Positions 36,934-46,872 of a stretch of DNA of 64,000 nt are shown piece by piece. The notes beneath the pieces are model-generated. The model saw only the letters and a list, made by a program, of their open reading frames with translations. It had not been told where the DNA came from and did not search any database. The DNA is from Oikopleura dioica (lineage: Eukaryota > Chordata > Appendicularia > Copelata > Oikopleuridae), in the NCBI GenBank assembly GCA_907165135.1, contig OU015568.1:3914501-3978500 (forward strand). Reading direction: 5' to 3'. A program made the position numbers and the translations under genes. Every line of letters starts with the position of its first letter. The stretch's first letter is position 1.

Positions 36934-37795
36934 TCAGACAAGAGCTTCGGGTTTGAAAGAAGGGTCAGTTGGAGGTTTTCTTGATTTTTTGAAAGATGAC
37001 CAGACCACAATGATGAAGATTATGAGCACAAAGATAATTGTTATCATGTATCCATCGAAACCGGGCAGATGAATTTCTAGTGGAGTTGCGCTTTCTATTG
37101 AACTAGGGGTTGTCTCTTCCGATTTCAGAAAGATGAACCTAATTTCTTGAATCGTATCTTAAAGCGACGCTGATCAAAAGCTCAGAATCAAATTTATAAA
37201 CCTTGTGAGTTTGAGTCTTCGTATACATTTTTGAGCTTTTGTGATCCAAAGCGTCTGTCGTAGGTCGAGATATTTTCATTTTCGCAAAGAAGTTTAAGAT
37301 TTTGGCATTCACTTATTATCGAGTTCTTTGTGCATCCAAATTGCTTAGAATGAATAAGAGTAATGGAACGAGTTGATTCCTACCTGTATAAGAGAGTAGC
37401 ATGGAAACGCCTTGGAAGTCATTTCTTACTCTAGTAGTTTTCGATTTTAATCTCTTTCTTCGAAAAAAAGAAGATTTTGTGAGATTTTGTTAGAATATTT
37501 GCAAGGAAGACAAACACTAACGGCATGGTGTCAAAGAGTTTGACAGCAATACCGTTAAGTTCAAATTTGCGATTTGAAATAAAAATCATTTCGACATGGA
37601 ATGGTAACCACGAAAAATGATGGATGCAACAATGATGTCTGACAGGCAACAGTCAATCGATGCATACAGGAGAAAATGTATCGTTCTGCTTCTGAGAGTA
37701 ATTTGTTGAATTATTGAACAACGATAATGTAGGGAAAACGAAAATATTAAGAATAGCGGCGCACTAGTACCCAAAGCCTCATTGGCCGAGTTCAT
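36934..37795 (-). CDS. Type I membrane protein, duplicated unit copy 1, unrecognised
   Basis: The C-terminal exons are clear: an acidic ectodomain with Cys (QQFGCTKN, SECQN, LLCENENISTYDRRFG), then SIESATPLEIHLPGFDG. A membrane helix follows (YMITIIFVLIIFIIVVW), and a basic tail SFKKSRKPPTDPSFKPEALV ends at 36934. The N-terminal exon is unresolved. One candidate begins at 37795 (MNSANEALGTSAPLFLIFSF); another short signal-like start is near 37540 (MPLVFVFLANILT). Gene orientation is opposite to the next gene, which starts 21 bp beyond 37795. Copy 2 is present but carries a one-base difference. Confidence 0.5.
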
Positions 37796-37816
37796 TTTTC
37801 TGACAAATATAAAACC

Positions 37817-38004
37817 ATGCTGAAGAGAGTTTTTTCCGGAAGAAATCGAAAAAAGTACGGTTCAGATTTTTATCCGTGTTTTTTTAAGAATTTAAGATCA
37901 ACAGAAGAAAACAGTGGTACTCACAATGGAAACAGAATAGCGCCAGATGCGATTAATCTTCGATCCATATCTCCAAGAATTGCCAGGAACGAATCAATAA
38001 GAAG
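37817..38004 (+). pseudogene. 5' exons of an acidic protein, truncated duplicate
   Basis: Exons 37817-37854 and 37897-38004 match exons 1-2 of the full gene at 41753-43147 (MLKRVFSGR; NAINLRSISPRIARNESIRR-like end). After the second donor the sequence runs into a telomeric repeat and copy 2 of the duplication, with no further exons. It is a fragment left by the duplication breakpoint in intron 2. Confidence 0.75.
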
Positions 38005-38082
38005 GTAAAAGATTTATTTAGTTGTATTTGGATGACTTCAGTTGAATACATAGCTGAATTTCTTAGTAAGAAATTCTTTCTT

Positions 38083-38122
38083 ACCCTAACCAACCCTAAC
38101 CCTAACCCTAACCCTAACCTTA
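38083..38122 (+). repeat. Interstitial telomeric repeat, end of duplication copy 1
   Basis: Several CCCTAA units in a row (five or so, the first imperfect). They lie at the distal end of copy 1; an equivalent tract ends copy 2 at about 42017-42048. Confidence 0.85.
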
Positions 38123-38149
38123 TTGTTATTCATTAACCCTTTGGGCGCA

Positions 38150-38171
38150 CGTGGCGTTTTAAAACGCCACG
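38150..38171. repeat. Perfect 22-bp palindrome at the duplication junction
   Basis: CGTGGCGTTTTAAAACGCCACG is self-complementary. It lies in the short spacer between copies 1 and 2. Confidence 0.85.
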
Positions 38172-38209
38172 AGGACTTGGCGGGGCATTTCTCTTAAAAT
38201 TTCTCGACG

Positions 38210-38330
38210 GATAGATCCTTCCTTTCGTCCTCTTTTTTCGTCACTTTGCTGATGTAGCTGGAGATCATTTTCAAAGCCAAATCCTTCTCTTTTTCTGATT
38301 TTTTAATTCTCCTCATTTTTCTACACTTAT
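38210..38330 (-). pseudogene. 5' fragment of the two-segment membrane gene, duplicated copy
   Basis: Matches exon 1 start of the gene at 34319-35038 (KKSEKEKDLALKMISSYIS) with its upstream region. The frame then stops after about 40 residues. It marks the left end of duplication copy 2. Confidence 0.65.
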
Positions 38331-38626
38331 ATAAGAGGCGATGATTGAGTTTTATGATAATTACGCCGCGGCTAGTTGGAAGGGTACTGATTGCGATTCG
38401 CGATTTGGGACAATCAAAAAAAGGAGGAACTGATTTATGACTCGTAAAACATAGACTGATCGAGTGGAGAAGAAATTGGCTTTATGACCTCGCGGATTCA
38501 AATGACTTCTAAAAGCCTCGATCAAAAAGAAATCCCCGGTTGTCTTTCCGCTAATTCTAGATCATGAGAATTATCTTCTTATTTTTCTCCCATCAACATC
38601 TTTGTGTTGACCAAAGCAGGTTCTAT

Positions 38627-39314
38627 CAGGGGTCTGGATTTTGCCCGAAAGTGAAAAGCGAAAGCGAAGCGAAGGCGAAAATTTTTTTTAAAAATTTAGC
38701 GAAAGCGAAGCGAAGCGAATTTAAATTTCAAAAGCGAAAGCGAAGCGAAGCGAAAATTTTCTTTCAAAAGCGAAAAAAAGCGAAATTTTTTCATCATTTT
38801 TTGGATGAATAAAATTCTTTTTTTCTTTATACTCAGGGCTAAAAAAAGATAAACAAGGTAGATTTTACTCATTCGGAGGTTTAAGAATCCTAGATTTTAG
38901 GTGACAGAAGATTTTTGGACTGCTTTCTTCAGCCTTCAACTAAAACATAAATCGGAAAATGACCAAGAATTCCTCTAGGGACTTGACACGGTTAAATACT
39001 AGTTATCAAAATGTAGCAGATGAGGTCAATTCTCACAGATGTCGTGTACACTTGTGCTCCTTTCGACTCAAATTGAAACTTCTGCTCATGTTTATGATTT
39101 TTCTTAATCCTAGTAGCTGAATATGACTAAAAATGATGGTTTTAGAGGTTTCGAGAAGAAAGCTTTGGATTTATTTGAAAAGATTTTAACATTTTAATTA
39201 TCAAATTAAAGCTAATCGAAATTTTTTGAAAAGCGAAAGCGAAGCGAAGCGAATTCGCTTCGCCTCGCTTCGCTTCGCTATATGGCGATTTCGCAAAGCG
39301 AATCCAGACCCCTG
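38627..39314. mobile_element. hAT-like MITE in duplication copy 2
   Basis: Terminal inverted repeats CAGGGGTCTGGATT and AATCCAGACCCCTG. Target copies GGTTCTAT (38619-38626) and GTTCTAT (39315-39321) give an 8-bp duplication if one G is shared. Subterminal arrays of GCGAAGCGAAGCG are typical of transposase binding sites. There is no transposase frame. Copy 1 has the empty site at 35325-35335. It sits directly before the ATG at 39320. Confidence 0.85.
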
Positions 39315-39319
39315 GTTCT

Positions 39320-39769
39320 ATGTCAGAGTATCAATATCCGCCAAGATCTACCAAAAGAAGCAGAAGTCGTGGAAGTCGCAAGGTAGAGAAGAGTGAAAAT
39401 AATTTGTTTTTGAAATTTAGCATCATTTTTTTCGAGACGAAATTTGCAGCGGAAATCTTCCCCAACTTCAGCGCCCTGTAAATCATCTTCGCCATCATTT
39501 CAACTTGCGAAATGACGAGCCAGAGGATGATTTTCTCGCTCGCTTTGGTACCGATCATTTTCAAATTCCAGACAGCTTCAAGGCCATCCGTAAGCTCCTT
39601 TCTTTGGACATCACTTTCAACTCTCTTTGAAGTTTTAAGATATGGCTGGCTATTCGGGCTCGCGTCATTTTGGATTATCTGCGCGCCGATTCGAATGGAA
39701 GTCTTGACGCTTGATGTTCACACTTTGGCCGTCGTCGCTACTGCTTTGATCGTCATTGTCATAGTTTGA
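39320..39769 (+). CDS. Small membrane protein, duplicated unit copy 2
   Basis: Exons 39320-39382, 39421-39589 and 39633-39769, with the same phases and 122-residue length as copy 1. Differences include RSTKRSRSRGSRK, HHFFRDE and PDSFKAI. The reading frame is fully open, so the protein is under constraint or the duplication is recent. The MITE at 38627-39314 separates the ATG from the acceptor-like AAAGCAG used in copy 1, which may change its expression. Confidence 0.65.
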
Positions 39770-39808
39770 ACTTTTCGCTTTTTTAATAAATATTTTTGCT
39801 TTTTTCAT

Positions 39809-40631
39809 TTATTCGATGTAAATCAGATGGAGAATCGAGACAACTGTCAAATCGAACTTTTCAAATTTATATGTCAAATATGTATCGTGTTCCCCGTTCC
39901 AAAGAAATGAGCTGCACAGCTTCGCATCTAAGTTTTTAATAAAAATAGGTGAAAAGGGAGTTCACCTTGCTGATCTGGCTCAAAAGCCATGACTTGGAGG
40001 ACAAATCTGTATCGTTTTGGCATCATCGCTACAGGTTAAAACTGGCGATTTATTCGATTGAAAGCTTTTTACCTTTAATTTTTCTGTGGAGAAGATTGTT
40101 GAGTCGCAAAAGCGCCTTTGTCTTGTGAAATTCCGGCCAGGTTATTTTCTCAGAGCATTGAAGAACAGTCTCCTCAAGAATCAATTTCATTGAGGCAATG
40201 TCTGGCTTGTCATCTGGGTCCATTTTGTATGTCGGCTCGTAGGTCCTGTTTTCAAATGATTTGAAATCAAGGAAGAAAATGCGTCAAAAATCTTACGTTT
40301 TGGGCTTTTTTGCGAGTCCAAATCTTCCAAAGCCCGGCATGATGCTGCCTCGCCTTGATGTTCCATAGCTAGAATTTTTGAATTTGATTCAAGATGATTC
40401 TTGAGGTTGAATTTACCTAGAGCTCCCATCATCCGTTCCCGGTACTCTCAGCATGTTAAGCTCTCCTGCAGTATTTCTTCGAAAAGCTTGTCTGCAAGGA
40501 GAAGTTAATAATATGAATCACTCTTCTTTTTCTTACCTCAATGACAACGATACCTTTTTGAAAGAAACCTTGCCGTCTTCAGTTCTTATTCCATCTCTAA
40601 AATCACCTTGAATATTGCTTTTCCCTTCCAT
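39809..40631 (-). CDS. Tctex-type dynein light chain, copy 2
   Basis: Same six-exon structure and domain as copy 1, including YEPTYKMDPDDKPD, LLHRKIK and the terminal SSFLWNGEHDTYLTYKF/LIYIE. The start is at 40631 (MEGKSNIQGDFRDG). Splice sites are kept (the last donor is GTGAAC instead of GTAAAC). There is no break in frame. Two intact copies of a ciliary/dynein-type subunit lie 4 kb apart. Confidence 0.8.
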
Positions 40632-40932
40632 TTATATAATCTCTCTAAAGGCCTTCACTTTTGTCTGGTGGGCTACAGTGGAGGTGTTTACAATAACAAG
40701 AAACTGATCTTACTTGAGAAGATTGAGAGCTGGCAAGTTAGTAGAGCTAAAACGTCTCATGGCCGGGAAAATCGAATTTCAAAATTGGTAAATTCTCCCG
40801 TTCAGCAAAAATTGACAAGGAACGCGAAGAATGGAAGGGGTAGAGTTTCACCTGCTGCGGGAGAACAATTAAAACGAAAAACAACACAAAAACAATTGAT
40901 TTTCTTGCAAGTTCCTTTTTTTAATTCAGATA

Positions 40933-41730
40933 TCAAACAAGAGCTTCGGGTTTGAGTGAAGGGTCAGTTGGAGGTTTTCGTGATTTTTTGAAAGATGACC
41001 AGACGACAATGATGAAGATTATGAGCACGAAGATTATTGTTATCATGTATCCATCGAAACAGGGCAGATGAATTTCTAGTTGAGTTGCGCTTTCTATTGA
41101 ACTACTGGTAGAAGTGGTCTCTTCCGATTTCAGAAATAAAGTTTATTTACCATATGATTGGGAATCCTCGTAGACATTTTTGAGCTTTTGTGATCCATAT
41201 CGTCTGTCGTAGGTCGAGATATTTCATTTTCGCAAAGAAGTTTCAGATTTTGGCATTCACTTCTTATCGAGTTCTTTGTACAGCCAAATTGCTAAGAATG
41301 GAGATAAGAGTGATGGAACGAATTTATTTCTACCTGTTACCTGTATAAGAGAGTAGCCTGGAAATGCCTTGGAAGTCATCTCTAACTCAAGTTTTGTAGT
41401 ATTTTCTTTCGAAAATTGATTTTTTGTGAGATTTTGTTAGAATATTTGCAAGGAAGACAAATACTAACGACATGGTGTCAAAGAGATTCCATCTTTTTCA
41501 AGCAATAATTGTATAAGTTCAAATTTGCGATTGGAATGGTAACCACGAAAAATGATGGATGCAACAATGATGTCTGACAGGCAACAGTCAATCGATGCAT
41601 ACAGGAGAAAATGTATCGTTCTGCTTCTGAGAGTAATTTGTTGAATTATTGAACAACGATAATGTAGGAAAAACGAAAATATTAAGAACAGCGGCGCACT
41701 AGTACCCAAAGCCCCATTGGCCGAGTTCAT
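40933..41730 (-). CDS. Type I membrane protein, duplicated unit copy 2 (one-base difference)
   Basis: Matches copy 1: QFGCTKNS, SECQNLKLLCENE, membrane helix YMITIIFVLIIFIIVVW, tail PPTDPSLKPEALV. After CENE it has one A fewer than copy 1 (GAAATATC against GAAAATATC near 41221), which shifts the frame of the YDRRFG segment. The splice before the last exon also differs. It could be a decaying copy, or a homopolymer error. The N-terminal exon is unresolved, as in copy 1. Confidence 0.45.
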
Positions 41731-41752
41731 TTTCCTGACAAATATAAAAACG

Positions 41753-43147
41753 ATGTTGAAGAGAGTTTTTTCCGGAAGAAGTCGAAAAAAGTAAGCTTGA
41801 CATCTTCATCCGTGTTTTTTGAAAAATTTCAGGCCAATAGAAGAAAACAGTGGAGCTCTAAATGGAAACACAATAGCGCCAGATGCGATTAATCGTCGAT
41901 CCATATCTCCAAGAATTGCCAGAAACGAATCGATAAGAAGGTAAAAGACAAATTTAGTTGTATACGGATGACTTCAGTTGAATACATGGCTGAGTTTCTG
42001 AGTAAGAGATTCTACTTTTCCCTAACCCAAACCCTAACCCTAACCCTATTATCATTCAAGGAAGACTGCTTCTTATCAATTGTCAGTCACGCATGGTCTA
42101 GGGGTTAGGATTCCGGATTCTCACTCCGGCGGCCCGGGTTCGATTCCCGGTGCGGGAGAACTTTTTGAATTTTCAACCTTTTTTTTAGAGATGTGAAGCC
42201 TGGAATTCTCGTTGCAATTTTCACCAACACCTTTGCCAAGGGACCAAAAGTAAGAAAAACTTGAAAACAACGAAGAATCAAGTCGATTTTAGGGGCGACA
42301 ACTGTCCATAAAAGGCCTCCGCAGGTCGAAAAGCCAGGGACCAGGGATGCGAAAGAAAAGCGATGATGCGAGGATGCTCAAATCAACCAAATCGTTCGAC
42401 AATTTGTCAGCGCTGAGATTAGCCAAGACAGCTAGGTAGACATTGAACATAAATAAATGATTTTACTGTATTAACTGATTTTACTGATTAATGTATTTCA
42501 TGTTGAAGCGCGCTGAAGGATGAAAATACAGATTTGGCATTCGCACAGAAGAAATTAATCAAGGGCGATGATGACTCAGGTTCCGATTCTTCCGCTGACG
42601 GTAAGAAGCTTTCTGTCGTTAATCATTTTAATTTAAAATTTATTATTTATCGCTTGCTTTCTTATTTTTTTAGTCGCTTCCATTAAGAATTTTTTATTTG
42701 AACTTTACTTTTTTTGCTCTAAATATCTGTTGAAAGATGAAAATCGTGATTTGGATATCGAAAAGAAGAGAGTTTTCGATGGTTTCGATTGCGATTCTTC
42801 TGTCGACGGTAGGGAACAATAAATAGCTTCTTATGTAGCAGTAGCTCTTAAAAGTCTCCACCAATCCTAAACGGGACCCTTATTACTACTCTTACCTTAA
42901 CCATTAATATTGGCTTTTGCATTGTTGTCCTTTGGCTTATCTCTGAGAAAAATCTTCAGATAGTCAAGATGACCGCGAAGAAGCAATTCTAGCAGACATC
43001 AACGATGACCTGGGACTAGAAGACATTGAAGCATGCGACAGTCCATCAGAAGAAGACTCCGAAGGACGATCAGAAACTGCGTCCCAGTTTTTCCAGGAAA
43101 TTGAACGCGAAATCGAGGAACAAGAAACCACGGACAATTATTATTAA
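41753..43147 (+). CDS. Acidic polar protein, unrecognised (complete gene)
   Basis: Seven exons (41753-41790, 41833-41940, 42189-42249, 42293-42435, 42509-42600, 42737-42808, 42960-43147) sum to 234 codons. The N-terminal half is basic (MLKRVFSGRSRKK; RRSKSQGPGMRKKSDD). It carries one hydrophobic patch (GILVAIFTNTF). The C-terminal half is very acidic (GDDDSGSDSSAD, DCDSSVDDSQDDREE, EIERE). Exons 5 and 6 are similar (KDENTDLAFAQKK against DENRDLDIEKKR), suggesting internal duplication. There is no signal peptide, so it is probably intracellular. Intron 2 (41941-42188) contains telomeric repeats and a tRNA-Glu sequence, and is the duplication breakpoint. Confidence 0.6.
42017..42048 (+). repeat. 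Interstitial telomeric repeat, end of duplication copy 2
   Basis: About four CCCTAA-type units inside intron 2 of the acidic-protein gene, at the same relative place as the tract at 38083-38122. Confidence 0.85.
42087..42158 (+). tRNA. tRNA-Glu (CTC)
   Basis: Cloverleaf with D-arm TGGTCTAGGGGTTAGGATT, anticodon stem CCGGA/TCCGG around TTCTCAC (anticodon CTC), and T-arm GGCCCGGGTTCGATTCCCGG. The acceptor stem TCACGCA/TGCGGGA has one A-G mismatch at position 3. Lies inside a gene intron on the same strand. It could be functional or a slightly decayed copy. Confidence 0.75.
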
Positions 43148-43299
43148 AGAAAAAATTTCTGAAAATTTCAATAAAAATGCATGATTTTTTTATTGTTTGA
43201 GTAAGCAAGGCGTGCAGAAAGTTAAACAAATAAAAATCTTTTGCAAAGAGATTCAGATTTTTCAAAGAAAAATATTTTTTTGAAAGAAGAAAGAGAAGG

Positions 43300-45113
43300 A
43301 TGTTGAGAAAAATTGGGAGAGATTTGCCGAAGATTCAGCGATTTGCTTCATTCGCGGTTGAAAAGCCTCCGAGAGATGCCTCTCTTGTGACCTCTCCTGA
43401 CCAGCTAAGACCATTCGCGCAACGAATTTGGTCTGATGTCCGTGAATTTATCAACGAGGAATGCATTCCTTTGGAGCAAAAATTTCTAGCACAGGAGTTT
43501 TCCGAAGATCGATGGAAAGTTCTTCCGGAAATGGATGAATTGAAAGCTAAAGCCAAATCTGCAGGGCTCTGGAATCTCTTTGTTCCATACAATATCGATG
43601 AAAACATGGAGTATGGACGGGGACTGACGAATCTTGAGTATGCTTTTATGGCGGAAGAGATGGGAAGATGCTTGTTGGGGTCAGAGCCGTTCAATTGCTC
43701 TCCGCCGGATACTGGGAACATGGAAGTTCTTATCAAGGTCTTCTTCGTCTGTAATTGACTCTAGGCTTTGATAGTTGTTTTAGTATGGAACAGAGGATCA
43801 GAAGAAACAGTGGCTAACTCCTCTTCTTGAAGGAAAAATTCGCTCTTGTTTTGGAATGACCGAAATCGCAGTAGGTAAGAAAAATATGACGTTTTCTCTT
43901 GAAAATTCTCTCCTAGCATCATCAGATGCGACCAACATCGAAAGTTCAATCGTTTCCGACGGCGATGATTACGTCATCAACGGTCGAAAGTGGTGGACGT
44001 CGATGTCCCTTCACCCCAACTGCGAGTTATGCATATTCATGGGCAAGACTGATTTCAACGCTTCACGCCATCTTCAACAGAGCATGATTTTGGTGCCGAT
44101 GAATACGCCTGGAATGAAAATTATTCGACCTTTGACTTGTTACGGGAATTTTGATGCTCCTGGGGGCCACGCCGAGGTTGATTTCAGCGATGTGAGGGTT
44201 CCAAAGGAGAATTTACTGGTTGGAGAAGGGATGGGCTTTGCAATAGCGCAGGTATAAGGATTTAATTGAAAAACCATAAAGTGCGTTTTTCATTGAGAAA
44301 TTTGAATTTTGAATCAAAAACCAAAGTTGACAAAATCAAAAAATTATAATCAGATAGGGTTGGTTCAGTAGTAATATATATCTTAAAGATCTTTTGAATA
44401 CGATTATAAGTAAAAAATATTTCAAGGGCAGACTAGGACCAGGAAGAATCCACCACTGCATGAGACTTATCGGCAACTGCGAAAGATCCATCGAACTAAT
44501 GAAAGAACGATTGCGTAACAGAGTCGCCTTCGGAAAGAAACTCTCCGATCAAGGAGTTTGGAAAGAACGAGTCGGTCTGAGTCGGGTAGAAACGGACCAG
44601 GCCAGATTGATGACACTTCTAGGACCGGTTCTTTTTGTTGAAAAAAGAGTTGGAAAAACAAGAGGAACCTGGGTAAGCTGCGCATAAAATGGATACCGTC
44701 GGCGCAAAAGTAGCAGCAAAGGAGATTGCTATGATCAAAATTATTGCTCCGAACGTCGCGCAAAAAGTTGTGGATAGAGCTATTCAAGGAAAGGGGAAAA
44801 CCAGAATAGTGTTTTATGAATTATTTTTTTATAGATTACTATTTCTAACCATTGCTGAAAAATTTCTTACAGCTATTGCTGCAATTAACGAAAACTTGGT
44901 AAGTAAATGTAATTTAAGAAAAATTCTTAATTCCAATAATTTTAATTTAAAAGTTAAACTCTTATAATCCCCAAGAAAAGCTCATGGCGCTGGAGGTATG
45001 AGCTCAGATTTCCTCTCGCCACATTCATGACTTGGGCCCGATCTCTTCGCCTGGCCGATGGACCAGACGAAGTACACGTCAATGCTCTTGCAAAACTTGA
45101 AATGAAGAAATAA
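43300..45113 (+). CDS. Acyl-CoA dehydrogenase, ACAD10/11-like
   Basis: FAD-dependent acyl-CoA oxidation, probably mitochondrial (N terminus [19 protein letters not shown] looks like a targeting peptide). Exons 43300-43737, 43784-43874, 43917-44251, 44427-44622, 44678-44788 and 44981-45113. Family motifs: [86 protein letters not shown] and [16 protein letters not shown]. It covers only the dehydrogenase domain, not the kinase-like parts of human ACAD10/11. Introns 44623-44677 and 44789-44980 are GA-AG by frame. At about 45010 the family's DFPLA reads DF then shifts; one C is missing from a C-run, giving an early stop. Confidence 0.85.
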
Positions 45114-45200
45114 ATCTTTCATAAAGTTCTTTATTCATGCAAAATATTTTCGTATAAAAACATGCAAAGCTAGAAAATGACAAACTAGATATTGATTTTA

Positions 45201-46601
45201 TTAAGGACGTTGGTTTCTTTTGTCTCTGTTTTGTTGTTTGCAAGAACCCTAAAAGAATGGTTAATTCTGTATTAAAAACAAAAAGAGCTACAAGCTACAC
45301 TGTAGAATTCTACATGTAGATATCTACGGGAATAAATGCGCCTAATTCTCACCGGTTATTTTTCAAGAGTCCTTTTTTGAATAAATGAGTCGTTAATTAT
45401 TTTTTATAAAAACATACTTTTCCATCTTTTCGATAGCTTTTTCGAGATTGGCGATTTCGTTTGAAGCCGTATTTTTCTAAAATTGATGTAAAATCTTTCA
45501 TTGAAATCTGGATAACCTTTGTCGAATTGCGATTTTTAGCATCAGCAATTTGCTTGTTGAGCTCTTGAATTCGTTTTTTGAGGCTTGCAGTTTCGTCCAG
45601 TTCATTTTGATAGAGCGTTCGTGCATTGTCAACGGTTTGTTTTATGAGTTTCTATGATTGTTTCAATTTATGAGTGGATTTATGGAAAGGTTGTTTTACC
45701 GCGTCGTTGATTTGCTTTCGGATGAGAGTTAGGTTTTTGTTGATCTCCATCAATTCCCTAAAAATGAGTTCTCAAGGGGGCAGTCGTACTCTCTCATTTC
45801 TTACACTGTATAAGTCTCGCTGATATTAATATTGATATCCATTCCAGACATGATGATTGTATTCAATTCAGTCGTCAAATCTTCAATGCTAGAATCGGTA
45901 AAGAAACACACCTCGACTTTCGTCCTTACTATTGCCGGAGGGTCGAGTAGACAACTTCATTGTAGCTCAACTGAAGCATCATTTCGTTACTGTCCTTTGA
46001 GTATTTGTGAACATGTGTCCAGCAGATGTCGTATCGCTCTCGCTCAGTTTTTTCGACGGAGATGATTTCTTTCTCAATCTCGATCGTTTCAGTTTCGCGA
46101 GATCTGATGGAAGCTAAAAATGACTAAAGAAAAAATTCCCTTTTTAAATCTCACATTGAACATGAGTCAACTGATCGCAAATTTGCCTGAGTTCTCTGTT
46201 GAGTTTCTCGATCGATTCATTAGCATCATTTTGCTCGCTAATAATGTTCATCAGACCTCGATCATCAATGTTGCTTTCTTCGATCAAAGATATTTCTCTC
46301 AAAATCTCAGCCAGTTCCCGTCTTTGTCCATGAATGTCCGTCCCATATTCTTCGTTGAAAGTAAAGCTCAAATTTCTGTCCTCAATCGTCTCCTCTTGAT
46401 TTTCTCGACCGATGTACTTTTTCCCGCCTCCGGGGCCGCAAAGTGCCCCAGGCGCGCAGCACCCAAAATTTTTCTTTTCTTTTGCTTCTTTTGACTTCAA
46501 ACTCTGTTTTGAGGTCTCTGATGATTTCGAGGATTTCTAAAAAAGACCTTGAAATTGGTCAATTTTGGAGAGATTTGTACCTTTGAAAATTTAATCGCCA
46601 T
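45201..46601 (-). CDS. Coiled-coil protein, unrecognised
   Basis: Starts MAIKFSK at 46601, then a Lys/Ser-rich head with CCAPGALCGPGGGKK. About seven exons follow, most with clear heptad character: EISLIEESNIDDRG, SIEKLNRELRQICDQL, EIEKEIISVEKTERERYD, NLTLIRKQINDA, SLKKRIQELNKQIADAK and NLEKAIEKMEK. It ends after an Asn/Arg-rich tail near 45201. No globular domain or membrane segment. It could be an axonemal or intermediate-filament-like protein; resemblance is too general to choose. The last exon's phase is uncertain. Confidence 0.55.
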
Positions 46602-46872
46602 TTTCAAATCTCTCTTTTCAGAACTTTTGATTAACTCGGTATTCAAAGAAATCTAGTCAGGTTTTTGAAAGAGGCCGCGGAAAGAAAAGACGCATCGTAA
46701 AACTTGGGATGCGCATCATAATGATTTTTTATTTATCATTCGTAGTAGTTCTGCTTTAATGAACCCCTGGATAACCGACCAACTGAAATCAAGGAAGAGA
46801 ATGATTGACTGAGTCTTTGTGTAATTCTTTATTTTTATTCAAGCTGTTAGGAATTGGATGTGATGCTGTCTC

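Larger units (their letters stand above)
34925..38130. repeat. Tandem segmental duplication, copy 1
   Basis: High similarity to 38220-42050. It starts inside exon 1 of the minus-strand membrane gene. It covers the divergent promoter, a small membrane protein (+), a Tctex-type light chain (-), a type I membrane protein (-) and exons 1-2 of an acidic protein (+), ending in a telomeric repeat tract. Gene order and strands are the same in both copies. Confidence 0.9.
38220..42050. repeat. Tandem segmental duplication, copy 2
   Basis: Same gene order as copy 1. It is longer mainly because of a 688-bp hAT-like insertion at 38627-39314. It ends in telomeric repeats followed by a tRNA-Glu sequence, all within intron 2 of the acidic-protein gene. 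Confidence 0.9.

Noticed and set aside
38083-38122. True chromosome end
   Set aside because: Telomeric tract is short and unique gene sequence continues on both sides, so it is interstitial.
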